A model generated the notes under the pieces. It was not told the origin of the DNA, searched no databases, and saw only the letters and a program-made list of their open reading frames with translations. DNA of 64,000 bases from Atrichornis clamosus (taxonomy: Eukaryota > Chordata > Aves > Passeriformes > Menuridae), in the NCBI GenBank assembly GCA_013400975.1, contig WBMZ01010243.1, positions 62,001 through 126,000 of the forward strand. Direction: 5' to 3'. A program made the position numbers and the translations under genes. Shown one piece after another: positions 24,968 through 36,600 of the stretch. Position 1 is the first letter of the stretch. Each line of letters begins with the position of its first letter.

Positions 24968-25322
24968 TGTTGTCCCTAAAGAAGGATTCTTTCTCACGAT
25001 GTGCAAGAGCCAATCAACACACTGAGTCGAGATATTTGATTTTATTACAATTCTGCAGAATTGGGTGCCAGGAATTCACACAGCTGATACATCTTTTAGG
25101 AAAAAGCACAGTCTTTTGCATAAAAAGGTAGTGAAGAAAGAATGTTACAGAAACAGGTGATTGGCCACTCATGCTCATATAACGAAATTCTTAATGTGCA
25201 TGTGGTGGTCTTGGTTTGTAATATAATTTACATATACAAATTTCCCTCGGGGATATGTTTTTTAACATTATAATGACCTAAGGTAATTCGAGGTCATATT
25301 TTCATCCTATCAGCCACCATCA
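24968..25322 (-). repeat. Probable 5' LTR of the ERV1 remnant
   Basis: On the minus strand an AATAAA poly(A) signal (plus 25041-25046) is followed by a U5-like segment ending GGGACAACA at 24968. The U3 start is placed tentatively at TGATGGTGGCTGATAGG (25322), giving about 355 bp, a plausible ERV1 LTR length. The sequence after the U5 end includes TGGTGTTGT, which might be a decayed primer-binding site, but I cannot assign a tRNA. There is no second LTR in the window to confirm the boundaries. Confidence 0.5.
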
Positions 25323-25623
25323 AGTTATTATTGAAACTTATACTTTATTACAGTTTCTGCTTGAATATTTTTGAATAATTAATTGTCAACAAAATAAGAA
25401 CTTAATGTATTTTTTTTCTCCTGGGAACTCTCTTCACTGGTCCATTGCTCTGGCACCTTATTGTCATGACTTTAAGACCAACCCATAGCTGCTGTGAAAT
25501 TTTTTAATTTCATCTGACACTTAAGTTCATCTGCCACAGGCAAAACCTAGCATTAGCCATACCACTGGTCTATTTAAATGTGTATAGAGAATGTATCTAT
25601 TTATACATTGGTTTATCAATTAG

Positions 25624-26040
25624 GTATTAGAACATAAAAATCTACTTAATACATGTAGGTTGCACTATGAAAAGTTATTAGCTTTGGGAATTTCAGCAAG
25701 TATAGTGGAACATTTTATAAATGCAGCCAAGAACAAGTCAAATTCATCATCATTGCAGAAAAACACTTGGAATAATCACTTACAGTTTTCTGAATATGAA
25801 GATGAGTTCAAGAGGTCCCTTTCAAACTCAACCATTCTGTATTTAATAACAAATAATGTCTTTTCATTGTTAGTTGCACAACTGAAAAGCTATTTGGCAA
25901 AAGAAATCATATTGGCTGTGAACTCTGACTGCCAGGCTTACTCCTTAGCATTACTTGTTCAAATGAAGGGCAAAACCAAATTGATGGTGAGAATATTGCC
26001 TAGAATCCCTTCATTTTTGTACAGGCAAGTGAAATATTAA
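25624..26040 (+). other. Unrecognised 139-codon open frame
   Basis: The frame is open from the stop at 25621-25623 to the TAA at about 26038. It has no in-frame ATG before residue 100 or so, so as a free-standing gene it would need a non-ATG start. Its composition is mixed rather than low-complexity. An acceptor-like AG at 25622-25623 and donor-like GTGAGA at 25988-25993 flank most of it, so it could be an exon or an old pseudogene fragment. I recognise no family. Chance is the leading explanation. Confidence 0.2.
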
Positions 26041-27696
26041 TAAGTACAAACATTTCAGAAAACATTTATGTTCCCTGAGACTAAAATATAAGAATCTTAT
26101 CTAATATAGGTCATTAAGACTCTCTAAAATCAGTGGGGAATTATTTATAAAGTGAAATTTATGCCAATAAATGTGGGGTAGGAAATAGAGATAAATAAGT
26201 CTCCAGATGTGCTGATCTTTGCTTTCTTTGAAAATAGAAAAGATCCACATAAACTATAGCGTCTTGATATTTTAATCCTTCCAGATGACAAATGATATGT
26301 CTAAACTGTTTCCCCACACATCTCCTCCAAAATTCCTGGATGTTGCTGGTTTTTGTTGTTGTTGGATTTTCAATGCCTTTTAACTACTTAAAAATCAGAA
26401 CAGTCCTGTTAATATTCAGGGTCTGTATAAACATAACATTTTTATCAAAGTCCTATGAGCATGTTTTCCCCTTTAAGACTTCTATTTTGTTTTAAAGCGT
26501 TTCATAACATGATTATATAGTCTACTATTTAACACCTGGGAGTATCTTCAGCATGAACTCTTTGAGTATGCAAAGAGCAGTGGGACAATATTTTTATAAT
26601 CCTTCAGTACCAAAAACCACTTTCAGACTTGCTGGCAGAGTAAGTGTTCTAGTGTTTAATACTGGGGACAGGACTTTTAATGCTGCTCAAAAAATGTTTT
26701 AACTACACAGGTAGGTACAGGTAGAAGAAGTGATTTTAGTCCAATAATTTTGATAAGACAAGAAAAATCAAAATATTTCATGCCTTCAGTTTCAGTTAAT
26801 CCATTCATTAAGAGGAGAAAATAGAATTAAATTATAGAGGTCTTAAGTTGTTCAAGTGTACCAAGTTAAATGGATAGATTTTGACTAGTGTTCAAATTAC
26901 TTAAATATTGTTTTAAAACTTTCAAACTTGATTGACATGCTTTCTAATTAGAAAGTGTTGGAATTGTAAGTGAAACTTTTGCCAGATTTTTTTTGTTTCA
27001 TTCTTGATACAAACATGTATTTTAAACTTTAAGTAACAAATGATGGTTTAAATAGAAATTTACCTGAAATATAGTTGGTGTAATTCCACCAGCAACAATG
27101 TTACCATAATTGTCAGGTAACCTGAAATACATATTATTTACATAGCTTATCATTCTGGATCTTTATGGGTCCTCTGGCAAATGCTATGATGACTTAATTG
27201 ATGATTTGCAAGGAAATGACTCATGCTAAGCTTTCATTTCACTTAATAGCGGAAGAGATTACATTAGTACTGCTTCTAAACAATGGATAAATGCCATGCC
27301 TAGCATTGTGTGCAAGACTATTCAGAGTAATTAACAGGTGTGAATTGTTGTTTGCTGGGATAAGCCTCCCACTGTGCAGCACTTTGGCTGGCTGCAGGCT
27401 GCCTTCCTGCTGTATTACTGCTTCTAAATGAGTCAATCTCACTTTAATGTAAGATTTTACATATGTTAATTCTTTGTACACTTGTCTATTTTTAAAGTAG
27501 TGGAGGCAATAACAGTGAATCTTTACAAAAAGCCCGTATTTCTGCAAGATTCTGATTACCTTGCACCACTCCTGTTTTGTCTTTCTCTTTTCAGCAGGCT
27601 CTGATTCAGTTAAAAGGAACTATTGTAGGAACTTGTAGGAATATTAGTACGAGTCCTTAACTGTAAGACCAAAGCCTGTTCTGTGGGTTATAGAAT

Positions 27697-27722
27697 AAAA
27701 AATCTGCTGCAGCAGATTTTTT
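27697..27722. repeat. 26-bp perfect palindrome
   Basis: Thirteen base pairs on each side of a centre between 27709 and 27710 match without a gap or mismatch. The core is CTGCTGCAGCAG, flanked by AT and A/T runs. Confidence 0.97.
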
Positions 27723-30700
27723 CCCAGAGTTACATAAGAAAGACACAGAGATTAGAGTCTTCTGTATCTATGGGATCCACCAGCTCTGAAATGGAATTTT
27801 TAATTTTGGCTTTGAAATTCTCATACTTTGCAAATTCCAATTGGGTTCATCTGTAAAGACATAAAAGAGGTTCTGAGGTGTAAAAAGTTTGAGGGTTGAG
27901 AAAGTCAAATAAATAAGAAAAACCAAAAAAATTTTTGCAGCTTTGACATGAATTAATATTTCTCTATCAGGCATCTGTATCTAAATTTCACCCACGGATC
28001 TCTTTTTTAAAATATAAGATTAAAACTTGTCTCTAATGATTTTTCTACTGTTTGTGTTACAAATTTAATTGAAGAGCGGCAGGTCCAGATATAGAAATCA
28101 CATGAACTAGTAACTTTTCCCCATGTCCCTCTTTCACATATTAGCTACATCACAGAATTGTTTTAAATGGTTTTACATTTTATAATCCCAACAGAGGAAA
28201 AATTAAAGTGTCATACTGGTTGAATCTGTTTTTTCAGTTAATACAACCAAGGTGTCAACTGATTTAAGTTATTGTGAAAATAAACACCTTTACCATATTT
28301 TATGGCTTTTGTCTTCCTTGTTAATATAGCTCTAAACACTTCCAGAGGTTATACTTCATATATTTATAGCCCACGAAGCAGTTAGACAATCTGATCTCTT
28401 TTATACCATCAAAACTTTCAACCTCAGAACTGAAAAGCTGGTCTAATTAGGAGAACATGTGTGTAAACTTCTTTTAATAAAACCTTGGGACAAGGACTTC
28501 TTGAACTTTCTGATGCTGACTGTTTCTGCTGATGACTTTTTCTGCCACTTTAGAAAATCCAGTTTGAAATTTACAAGTGCAGATAAGTGATTTTATTTGG
28601 TTTTAGTTTTGTTTCCCCTCAAGCTAATCTAACACCAGTAATTTATTGTGGCTGAAAGCCTGATGTTTTTGCTGCTGTGTGGGCAGGTCCCAGGGCATCT
28701 GTTTTCTCCTAGTATCTCTGGCATCCAGGAAATACTGTTTTCTTAATTTTAAACTGCCTATGGACTTTCTGTACTCTAGTGTAGTCAAGAGGCTTATTTC
28801 TTTCCCCTTTCTCCACACAAGAACTATTCTCATCTCTTCATTCTCTGGAAAATGCTGGAACAACTTAAACGCATTGTTCCTCTTCTTTCTTTTTTTTTAA
28901 TGTTATTATTTGCCAAGCTATAGAAAACTATCGCTGTTTTATATGAAGAAATATCAAATTTAAGTTACTACTACCTTCAGATTCCTTTTTCTGGAGATAA
29001 AAATATATTTATGACACATTATCTTTTTTCATTTTTAATGGAGTACCAGGTATCAGTGGTCATCATATATTTTAGACATAAATTTGCTAGAAGACCGTAA
29101 TCTGGATAAAGCATCCAAAGATCCTCAGCAAGACAGTTTAAATGTTGATCGAAATAGGGGCAAAGATGACCAATTAGGGTGTAGAACTCCACTTAAAAGC
29201 GAAAATTCTGCCAGCCTAGAAGAATGTTTTTGTTTCGTGTTGTCAAATGAGAGCAATTGTATTGTTGGACTGTTTAATATTTTGATAATATGGAATCCAA
29301 TTTAAAAATGCATATGATATCTCTTTCTCCACCCCCTCCATTCCAGAGTTCAGTTTAGTAATTAACATTATTCTTTAGTTTTTTTCCCAATTACATCTCA
29401 CATTCATCTATGCTTACCTGAATTCTGTGGGGACTTATTTCTTATATTGTGTTTCAGCATTAGAAGATTAACAAAATATCTCAAAAATTTCACACTTGCA
29501 CTGGTTGAGTTGAATTTTGAAGATAAAAGAGCTGCTTGTTAATTTACAGAGTTGACATCTGTAGCAATCCACTGAATTTCAAAAAAAAGAATGCAGCAAA
29601 TCTCTCTGCAGAAGTTACCAAAACTTCTGCAACTGTTGGTGTTGTCCCAAATGTGGGTTCCTGGTGTGTAGTGCCAAGTCACACACACAGGGAACGTATT
29701 TCTATTTTTAATTCCATTTTGCACAAAGTGGGGAGCTGGGTGGCCAAATCTAAGTAGAAAATATAAATCAATATACTACATTCTTGCATTCAAGACATCA
29801 ACCAGTGCTGAAGGCAGAAACTGAAGGCATACTCAGTTCATAATTTTCATTTTTTCTGGTTTCTGTGTTTTTTAATATAGCTCTCAGGTATCATGATGAT
29901 GAGTTTATTAAAGAATGAAGGAGAGGATGACTTATTATACAATCTACTAAAATCCCTTGACATTAGATGGAAACCTCTACTTTACATCAAATAGCTTTAC
30001 TAATATTATTGGACAGTGCAATATAAAATCCTTACTTATAACACCAGAAAGAGTGCAACATGTGACTGATATTACACACGTATTTCTCACCTTATAAAAT
30101 TGATCCTGGTTACTTGTTCTAAATAAAGATACCCAATGCAATGTAGTCACTGCTCCTATGTGACTTCTGCATGTTAATAATAATTTTTGGAGAAAAGGTT
30201 CTCCTTTATACCCACTGAAAGGCCTATATTATAAATTGAGAACCTACCTTATGCCTTTTGCCATCTTGCTATATAAAGTAAACTTGCATTCTGTGTCTCT
30301 TTTTGAATACATGTACTCCATAATCAGCTACTTACACTTTCTCTAAGGCCAAATATTTTGAACTCCTGAAGGGCTTTTGTACGGAATAGATTTTATAATC
30401 TCTTGAAAAGTTCTGTCTTTTGAAGAACTGACACTGGACAAAGCTTTTGTAAATGTGCCTTTACTCAACATATAGATTACGTATGTAGATTTTTTACTAT
30501 CTCCTTTATCTAATTTCATAACAGTTAATAACACATTCATTTTTCAGACAATGTATATGTGTTGATAATTTATAAAAGCTGTCAGAAGTATGTTTCATCT
30601 CTTTTTCACCTACCTTACTCTCTCAGCCCTTTACTTCACCTGTTTATAAATGTGAATATTATATGCAAACTGCAGAAGAAACGTATTGATATTGGCTGAT

Positions 30701-33041
30701 AAAATTATTTAGTTTAGCCTGATCTATATATTGTTTGGGTTCACCATGAGGAAATATTTAATGAAATTATTTCACTGGCTGAAATATTTTGGATCAAGTC
30801 ATCTGTAGTCAAAGTCATACTGAATTTTCCAAAATGTTTAAGTAAAAAATAATTCAATCATTAGATATTTATTTTCCAATCTCATGGGTTCTCTCTCTCT
30901 CACATGGCAATTTCTTCTTGTTAATGTTAATTACTCAAGAGAAATACAGAAAAGATACCATTGTTTACAACAGAATAGATAGCTTTTGTTTTTATTTGTG
31001 TATTGGTAAACATTTTACTGCTTTTGCAGATTTTGAAAGGGAAAATATGTGTATTGGGAGATGTATCCTCTTTGTTAAACGTGCAAAAAATATATATTCC
31101 GTAGTAAAATACTGGCATTAAGCAAAAATATCCTGCATTTCACTGTTATCCTATTACATTATCGACATATACTATTTAACTTTAAATCTCATTCTCAAAT
31201 TTTTTTCTCATTTCTTCATCATGTTTAAATCCTACTGAACTCTGGGAGATAAAATTTGCTGCCAAGTACTGTCATAAAACATGAAGTGGGATTGAGCAAT
31301 TTTATCTTTCATTAAGAGTATTTTCCCAATATTTAATAATGTCTTTTATATTCATCATAATACATTGCTGCTAAGACTGGACACATCTATTGGCAAGTGG
31401 CTAATAGCTGACTTTAGAATATGATATTCAGGGAGAGTGGAAATAAGCTGCCTGGAATGTAAAGATTGAAAATCCTTTCAAGAATCTCAGTAAGTTACCA
31501 GTTTGTTGTCATATTTGTAAATAAACAGAATTATTTTTATAATAATTCAGCAGTGTGTGACATTTATTTTAGCTGGAGATCTGAAGAACAGCTTTAGGGC
31601 TGAGCAGCAACTATATAAATATAAACACTGAGACAAGCAGACAGATTTCCTCTCTATATCATAAGAGCACATGTTGTATCAATGCCAAACCAGCAAGCTT
31701 TATATACAAGAGAATGTCTTAAAAAGGAAAAAAAAAGGAAAAGCAGTACTGACCTTATGAGCCTCTTGCATTATCTCTTCTCTGATGAAGAGATTTTTCC
31801 TATATGGACTGCACAGAAAAAGGTTTTATGAATAACTGCTTGGCACACTCATTCTTTAAAGTTGCCATGTTGTACTGGGGTAATCAAGTATCCCATTTCA
31901 ACTTAGTTTGATTTATTGGGAATTATTTACTGTAGGAAGAAAAATATAATATTTTCCAGTATTATGAATGTAAATCAATTTAATTTTAGAATATGTTTTG
32001 AATGAAATTTTGGATTGGGGGTGTTGTTTGTTTTCTGTATTATGGCAGGGATGTGTTCTCTAACAAATTTTATATTTCAGACATTGAATCCTGTAAGCAT
32101 TATTCCTGAATAATGTGGAAAAGCTCTGATTTCAGCCCTGCTGCTGGATCAGTGTATTTTTTGGACACTGGCAGAGCCAAAATGAGCTTGAGCAAATTCT
32201 AAGTCTTGACCCATTTCTACTGATTTTAATGATTATTGTTTATTAAAATATCAATGTAAGTTTTCAGAAACCCAGTTGGCTTTTTCAACAATCCATAGCC
32301 GTGCCAGTGAAAAGTGGATATAGTACGTGTATGTGTCTGATGTAAAGTGAGCGGTGACAAGAATAAGGGGAAAGTCGTGTAGGTGCCATGGAAAAGCTCA
32401 GCCTGTACTTCATACAGAGTGGAAGCACTTAGCAAGCTCTTAAAGCTCCTAGTCTGGAACACCCCATATGTGTCTCCAACCTAGCTGAAGACTTGCTCCA
32501 GGCACATTAGCTTCCCAAGAGTACTGCTACAAATACCTCGTCAAGGCATGTAGACACCTTTATAAATTATGCCACAAAATGCTACTCCTATAGAAGAACT
32601 CTGAGGGCTGCAAAGATTGAAAATAAAATCAAAATGTAAAGGCAGCTCCAGCCTTCGAAGATCAAAATCAACATTAATGGATTTGTAGAAATTTGAACAG
32701 AATTGTTTTACAGCTCTTCCTCAATCTACTTTTTTCTGTCGTCCTGAATGCTTACTGGTGTATGTTCAATGAAAAACTCTTGTACTCAGTCAAAGATGGG
32801 AAATGGTATGTGACAGGGTGGGCCACCATACAGCTTCTATCTTAGGCAGGTTGACTCAGGACTTGCTTAATTTTTTGCATAGGAGCAATTGGTTGTTAGA
32901 AAGACTGAAGAACTATGCTCTAGGCATATCTAGATACATTCTCTGACAAAAACATACCAGATATGAAAAAAGACGTTTACCCTGGGCCTAGAGACATACA
33001 CTTCTAAGCAGTATTCTGTAGCCTCCACATAGATCCTAGAG

Positions 33042-33634
33042 TGTCCTGGTTTTGACTGAGACAGAGTTCATTTTTTTTCTTAGGAGACGGTATAGTGTTG
33101 TGTTTTTTGGTTTAGTTAACTGCTAAGTAGTGCTTATTCATTGTTTGCTTCTAAGCAGTGCTTATCCTAAGTCAAGGACTTTTCAGCATCTCATGCTCTG
33201 GAAGTGAGGAGTTGCACAAAGGCTGAGAGGAAGCACAGGCAGGACAGGTGACACAAATAAGCCAAAGGGATATTCCATACCATAGAATGTCATGCCCAGT
33301 ACACAGACTGGAGAGAGTTACCCAAAAAGGGGATTGTCACTCCTAGGCGGTGTATCAGTCAGCTGGTGGTGAATAACTGTATTGTGCATCACTTGTTTTT
33401 CTTGGGTTCTGTTGCTCTCTCTCTCCTCACTATTACAATTATTATTGTCATTATTGGTATGATCAGATTATTATTACTTATTATTACGTTTAGTTTCAGT
33501 TATGAAATTGCTCTTCCCTCAAGCCGTGAGGTTTACCTTTTCTTTCCAGTCCTCCTCCCCAGCAGGGCGAGCTGAAGGGGAGTGAGCGAGCGGCTGCCTG
33601 GTACTGAGTTGCCGTCTGGGGTTAAAGCACGACA
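33042..33634 (+). mobile_element. Solo LTR, ERVL-type (plus strand)
   Basis: A full-length 593-bp LTR running from TGTCCTGGTTTTGACTGAGA to GGTTAAAGCACGACA, with the family landmarks GTCAAGGACTTTTCAGC, CCAAAGGGATATTCCA (33262-33277), GCATCACTTGTTTT, an ATT-rich R-region-like stretch, and GGGGAGTGAGCGAGCGGCTG near the 3' end. The flanking 5-mers TAGAG (33037-33041) and TAAGG (33635-33639) agree at three of five positions, so the target duplication has decayed or is uncertain. The TATA and poly(A) positions are eroded. No internal retroviral sequence adjoins it. Open frames inside, such as 33366-33575, are not genes. Confidence 0.93.
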
Positions 33635-36600
33635 TAAGGAAAACCCTAAGAGGAATGGCTGAGTTGTGATACCAAATAGAAAGATTTAACACATGAGCAA
33701 ATTGCTGTTCATGCCATCTGCTGAAAAGGACCCAACAACCTCAGAATTTGCAGTAGACTCCAAATTGTGGTTCAGGAGACTGCTTTTCCGCAGAATTCAG
33801 GGAGCTGAGCTAAGAATGGTGAAGCAGTATTCGTACAAAAAATTAATTACAGAGCAACATTTCTTTCTCTGCAGACTATAATTTCTACACACTTATAGTA
33901 ATAAAAAATTTAACATAAACATGTTTCTGTTGGTTTATGATTTAAATTGGTACCTTTTTTGGGAAGGGAGGATTATAGCACTGATCAAGAATACAGGATT
34001 GCTAGTGCAAGGAAATGAAACTGCAGTTTTGCATTTACCATATTCAGACAGCACTTAGTTACAGGACAAAAATACTATCAGTATTAAATCTTCAGAACTT
34101 AGTATAGTGACTAGAAAACCAAGTCCTTTCTTGCTACTAAAAGAATAGAATTTTGTGGAGTAAACTGAACTGATGTTGTACCTCAAAAACTTGGAGTTTT
34201 TGTTTGCACTGTTTGAATTGCAGTGCAGACAAAGAGACCTGTGACATCCATCAACTGTAAGTATTTCCACTAAGTAGGAAATAATTAATATTAATATGCC
34301 TTGGATGTAAATATAAGCATACTAAAGTAGTGTTACTAACAACAGCATGCAAGCACTTCATAAAACTGTCATAACATAAGCAGACACAATGGATAAATGT
34401 TTCAAGTGAGCATATGAGCAATGTAAACACCATCAAAGGTGAATCATCATGGACCACACACCTGGTCATATAGCATCCTATATTCACAACTAAATCAGCA
34501 AATAAATGAATGAACTTTATAAATATATTTTATTTTAAAATATTATATTAATGTGATGTATCAGTCCTCTACACTGCCACCACAGTGATATCTAATTCCC
34601 TGATGCATCCATTACCAAACATATTTGTTTGCAACAAGAATGTAACGAGACATTTTGTTGCCTGCTTCCTGTTCAAGCCACTTAACGACATGAATCTGTT
34701 ATCCTTACTTTCACACTGGGCCATTAATGTGAACACAACCTAGAGTTGTGGCCTTTTGGCCTGGCCTTCCCATTTCTCTATTAGTGCTCTTCAGGAATGG
34801 CAAACACACTTTTCCTTCCCTTGCAGTAACACAGTTAACTAAAATAATAAATTCGACCACAGGCAGAGAAATGTAGCAGAAGTGCAGTCTCTTATCCATC
34901 CTGCAGTGTGATGATAACAGGAAAGATGGAAACAAATTGTTAATTAGTAATGCTTCAGTCACGGATTGTCTGGGTCAGGATAATGTTGGTGTCAGATTTC
35001 TTTAAGAAAGACAACCTTTGAGTAAAGGAAGACCTTTTGTACCATTCTTGTACATGGTAAGGAAGATGACTGTTTCTTGCATCTCTGTGTTAGCAGCCAT
35101 GAATGATCACAAAGCATGAGGGCAAGTAAATAGGAAAGTGGCTATTTTGTAAACACTAGGGATGTGGAACACTCTCCCTCTAGAGCTACAATTGTTTGAA
35201 AAATGTGTTTAATAAAGCCTCACACATTTTTAAACTGACTAGTATTTTAAGGCACAGTTCAGCAGCAAAGGTCCAGATCACTGAGCAATATGTTCAGCTG
35301 CTTAACTAAGACATCAGTTGCTTCAGAAGAGTTGTTGGAAGGCTGTATAAAACAAGAATGTACTATTTTTTGTGCCCCTCTCTCTTCTTCAAAAGATGTG
35401 TATGCCTTTGTGTATCTCATTAACTGCTGCTGAACAGAATAACCATCCTATCAAATCCATTTTACCACATGGTTCCTTATGACCACAGTTTACTGACACT
35501 TCAGGACTAGAATGTGTGGATTAAGTTTGTGATTATGCAATATGCAGTATTGCACAATAATAATAATCTAGTAATTTATGTCTCACAAATGTTGCTTTCC
35601 AAGTTCCCAATGTTAAAAAAAAAATTAAGGAAGAGTGCCAGACGATTTATTCTTCTCTGATTGTCCTTACTTGGAAATTCCTGATATTTTTATGCTATTT
35701 GCTGTCTGTTCCCAGAATATGGGTTCACTTTTTCTCCCCATACCACTTATAACCCTTTTCCCTTCTTCAGGTAGATGTTCCACAAATTTGCCATCCATTC
35801 TCATTGTGTTTTCCTTTGTTTGGCAACTTTTGTCACTTGTATGCCTTCTGTGCACAAATACACCTGTCTTTCTTTGCCCATTTGTTGGTCAGATGCTCAC
35901 AGTTACACAAAATGATAATAGGTTCCAGGTGGCTGTGCCACCACAGTGTTGAAAATTCCTTTATGAACTCATCTGCAATGTACATTTGTGTTTGAGTTCA
36001 AGGCTCAGTAATACCAATTTCATACTACCTAATGCTCTTCAAATTTGTAGGTGTCACAAGTCAGCTTTGGATGCATTCCTGAAGCCTTTTCATTTCAAAA
36101 GGTGTTAAGATGTCTAATATCTGCTGACAGATGTATTTTAAAACCACGTCTCTTGTGTTCAGCTTTTCCAATATGGCTTCTTTTTTCAGCACTAAACAAT
36201 ACCACATATTTAGCTAGTTATCCTAGGGTTCCTCTGGCCTAACTTTAGCTTAGATTAGATGTCCTATTTTTAGATGACTATTCCCTTATGCTTCATCCAT
36301 AGTCAAGAGAAAGAGAGGCACAACAAGAAGTGATTCATCTCTTCCTAAATTAGATGCTTCAAGTAGGTGGGCTTCATCACAAGAAACTAGCACTTCAGCT
36401 GTAAAAAATTAAATCTAAATTTGATTTAAAAAATAAAAAAAGACATCCATAAAAGAGAATTTGTAAGGTTTCTACCCTTTCCCATGCAAACCATAAAAAC
36501 TACAAAATTAGACCTTGGTTATATCATTCTCTATCATTCACTGTATGCTAATGCTCAATTTTCATTTTTGCACTGAATAAATTAACTGCTATGATATTAC

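Larger units (their letters stand above)
22817..25322 (-). mobile_element. ERV1 (gamma-like) provirus, 5' part, degraded, minus strand
   Basis: Reading the minus strand from 25322 downward gives, in retroviral order: a probable 5' LTR (25322-24968), a leader with a consensus splice donor, the gag start (ATG at plus 24487-24485), decayed gag, a protease region and the N-terminal part of reverse transcriptase. The provirus then stops at the CR1 junction. The rest of pol, env and the 3' LTR are absent from the window. Many stops and frameshifts show it is long dead. The affiliation rests on recognisable gammaretrovirus-type matrix, protease and RT peptides; the exact family cannot be named without a library search. 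Confidence 0.88.
25323..33041. other. Long non-coding stretch with one unexplained open frame
   Basis: AT-rich unique DNA. It includes an open plus-strand frame without a recognised domain at 25624-26040 and a 26-bp palindrome at 27697-27722. Nothing else is recognised. Minus frames such as 27239-27547 look like chance. Confidence 0.5.

Noticed and set aside
35635..35952. 105-codon hydrophobic plus-strand frame
   Set aside because: Hydrophobicity reflects T-rich codons; a minus frame overlaps it and there is no family resemblance.
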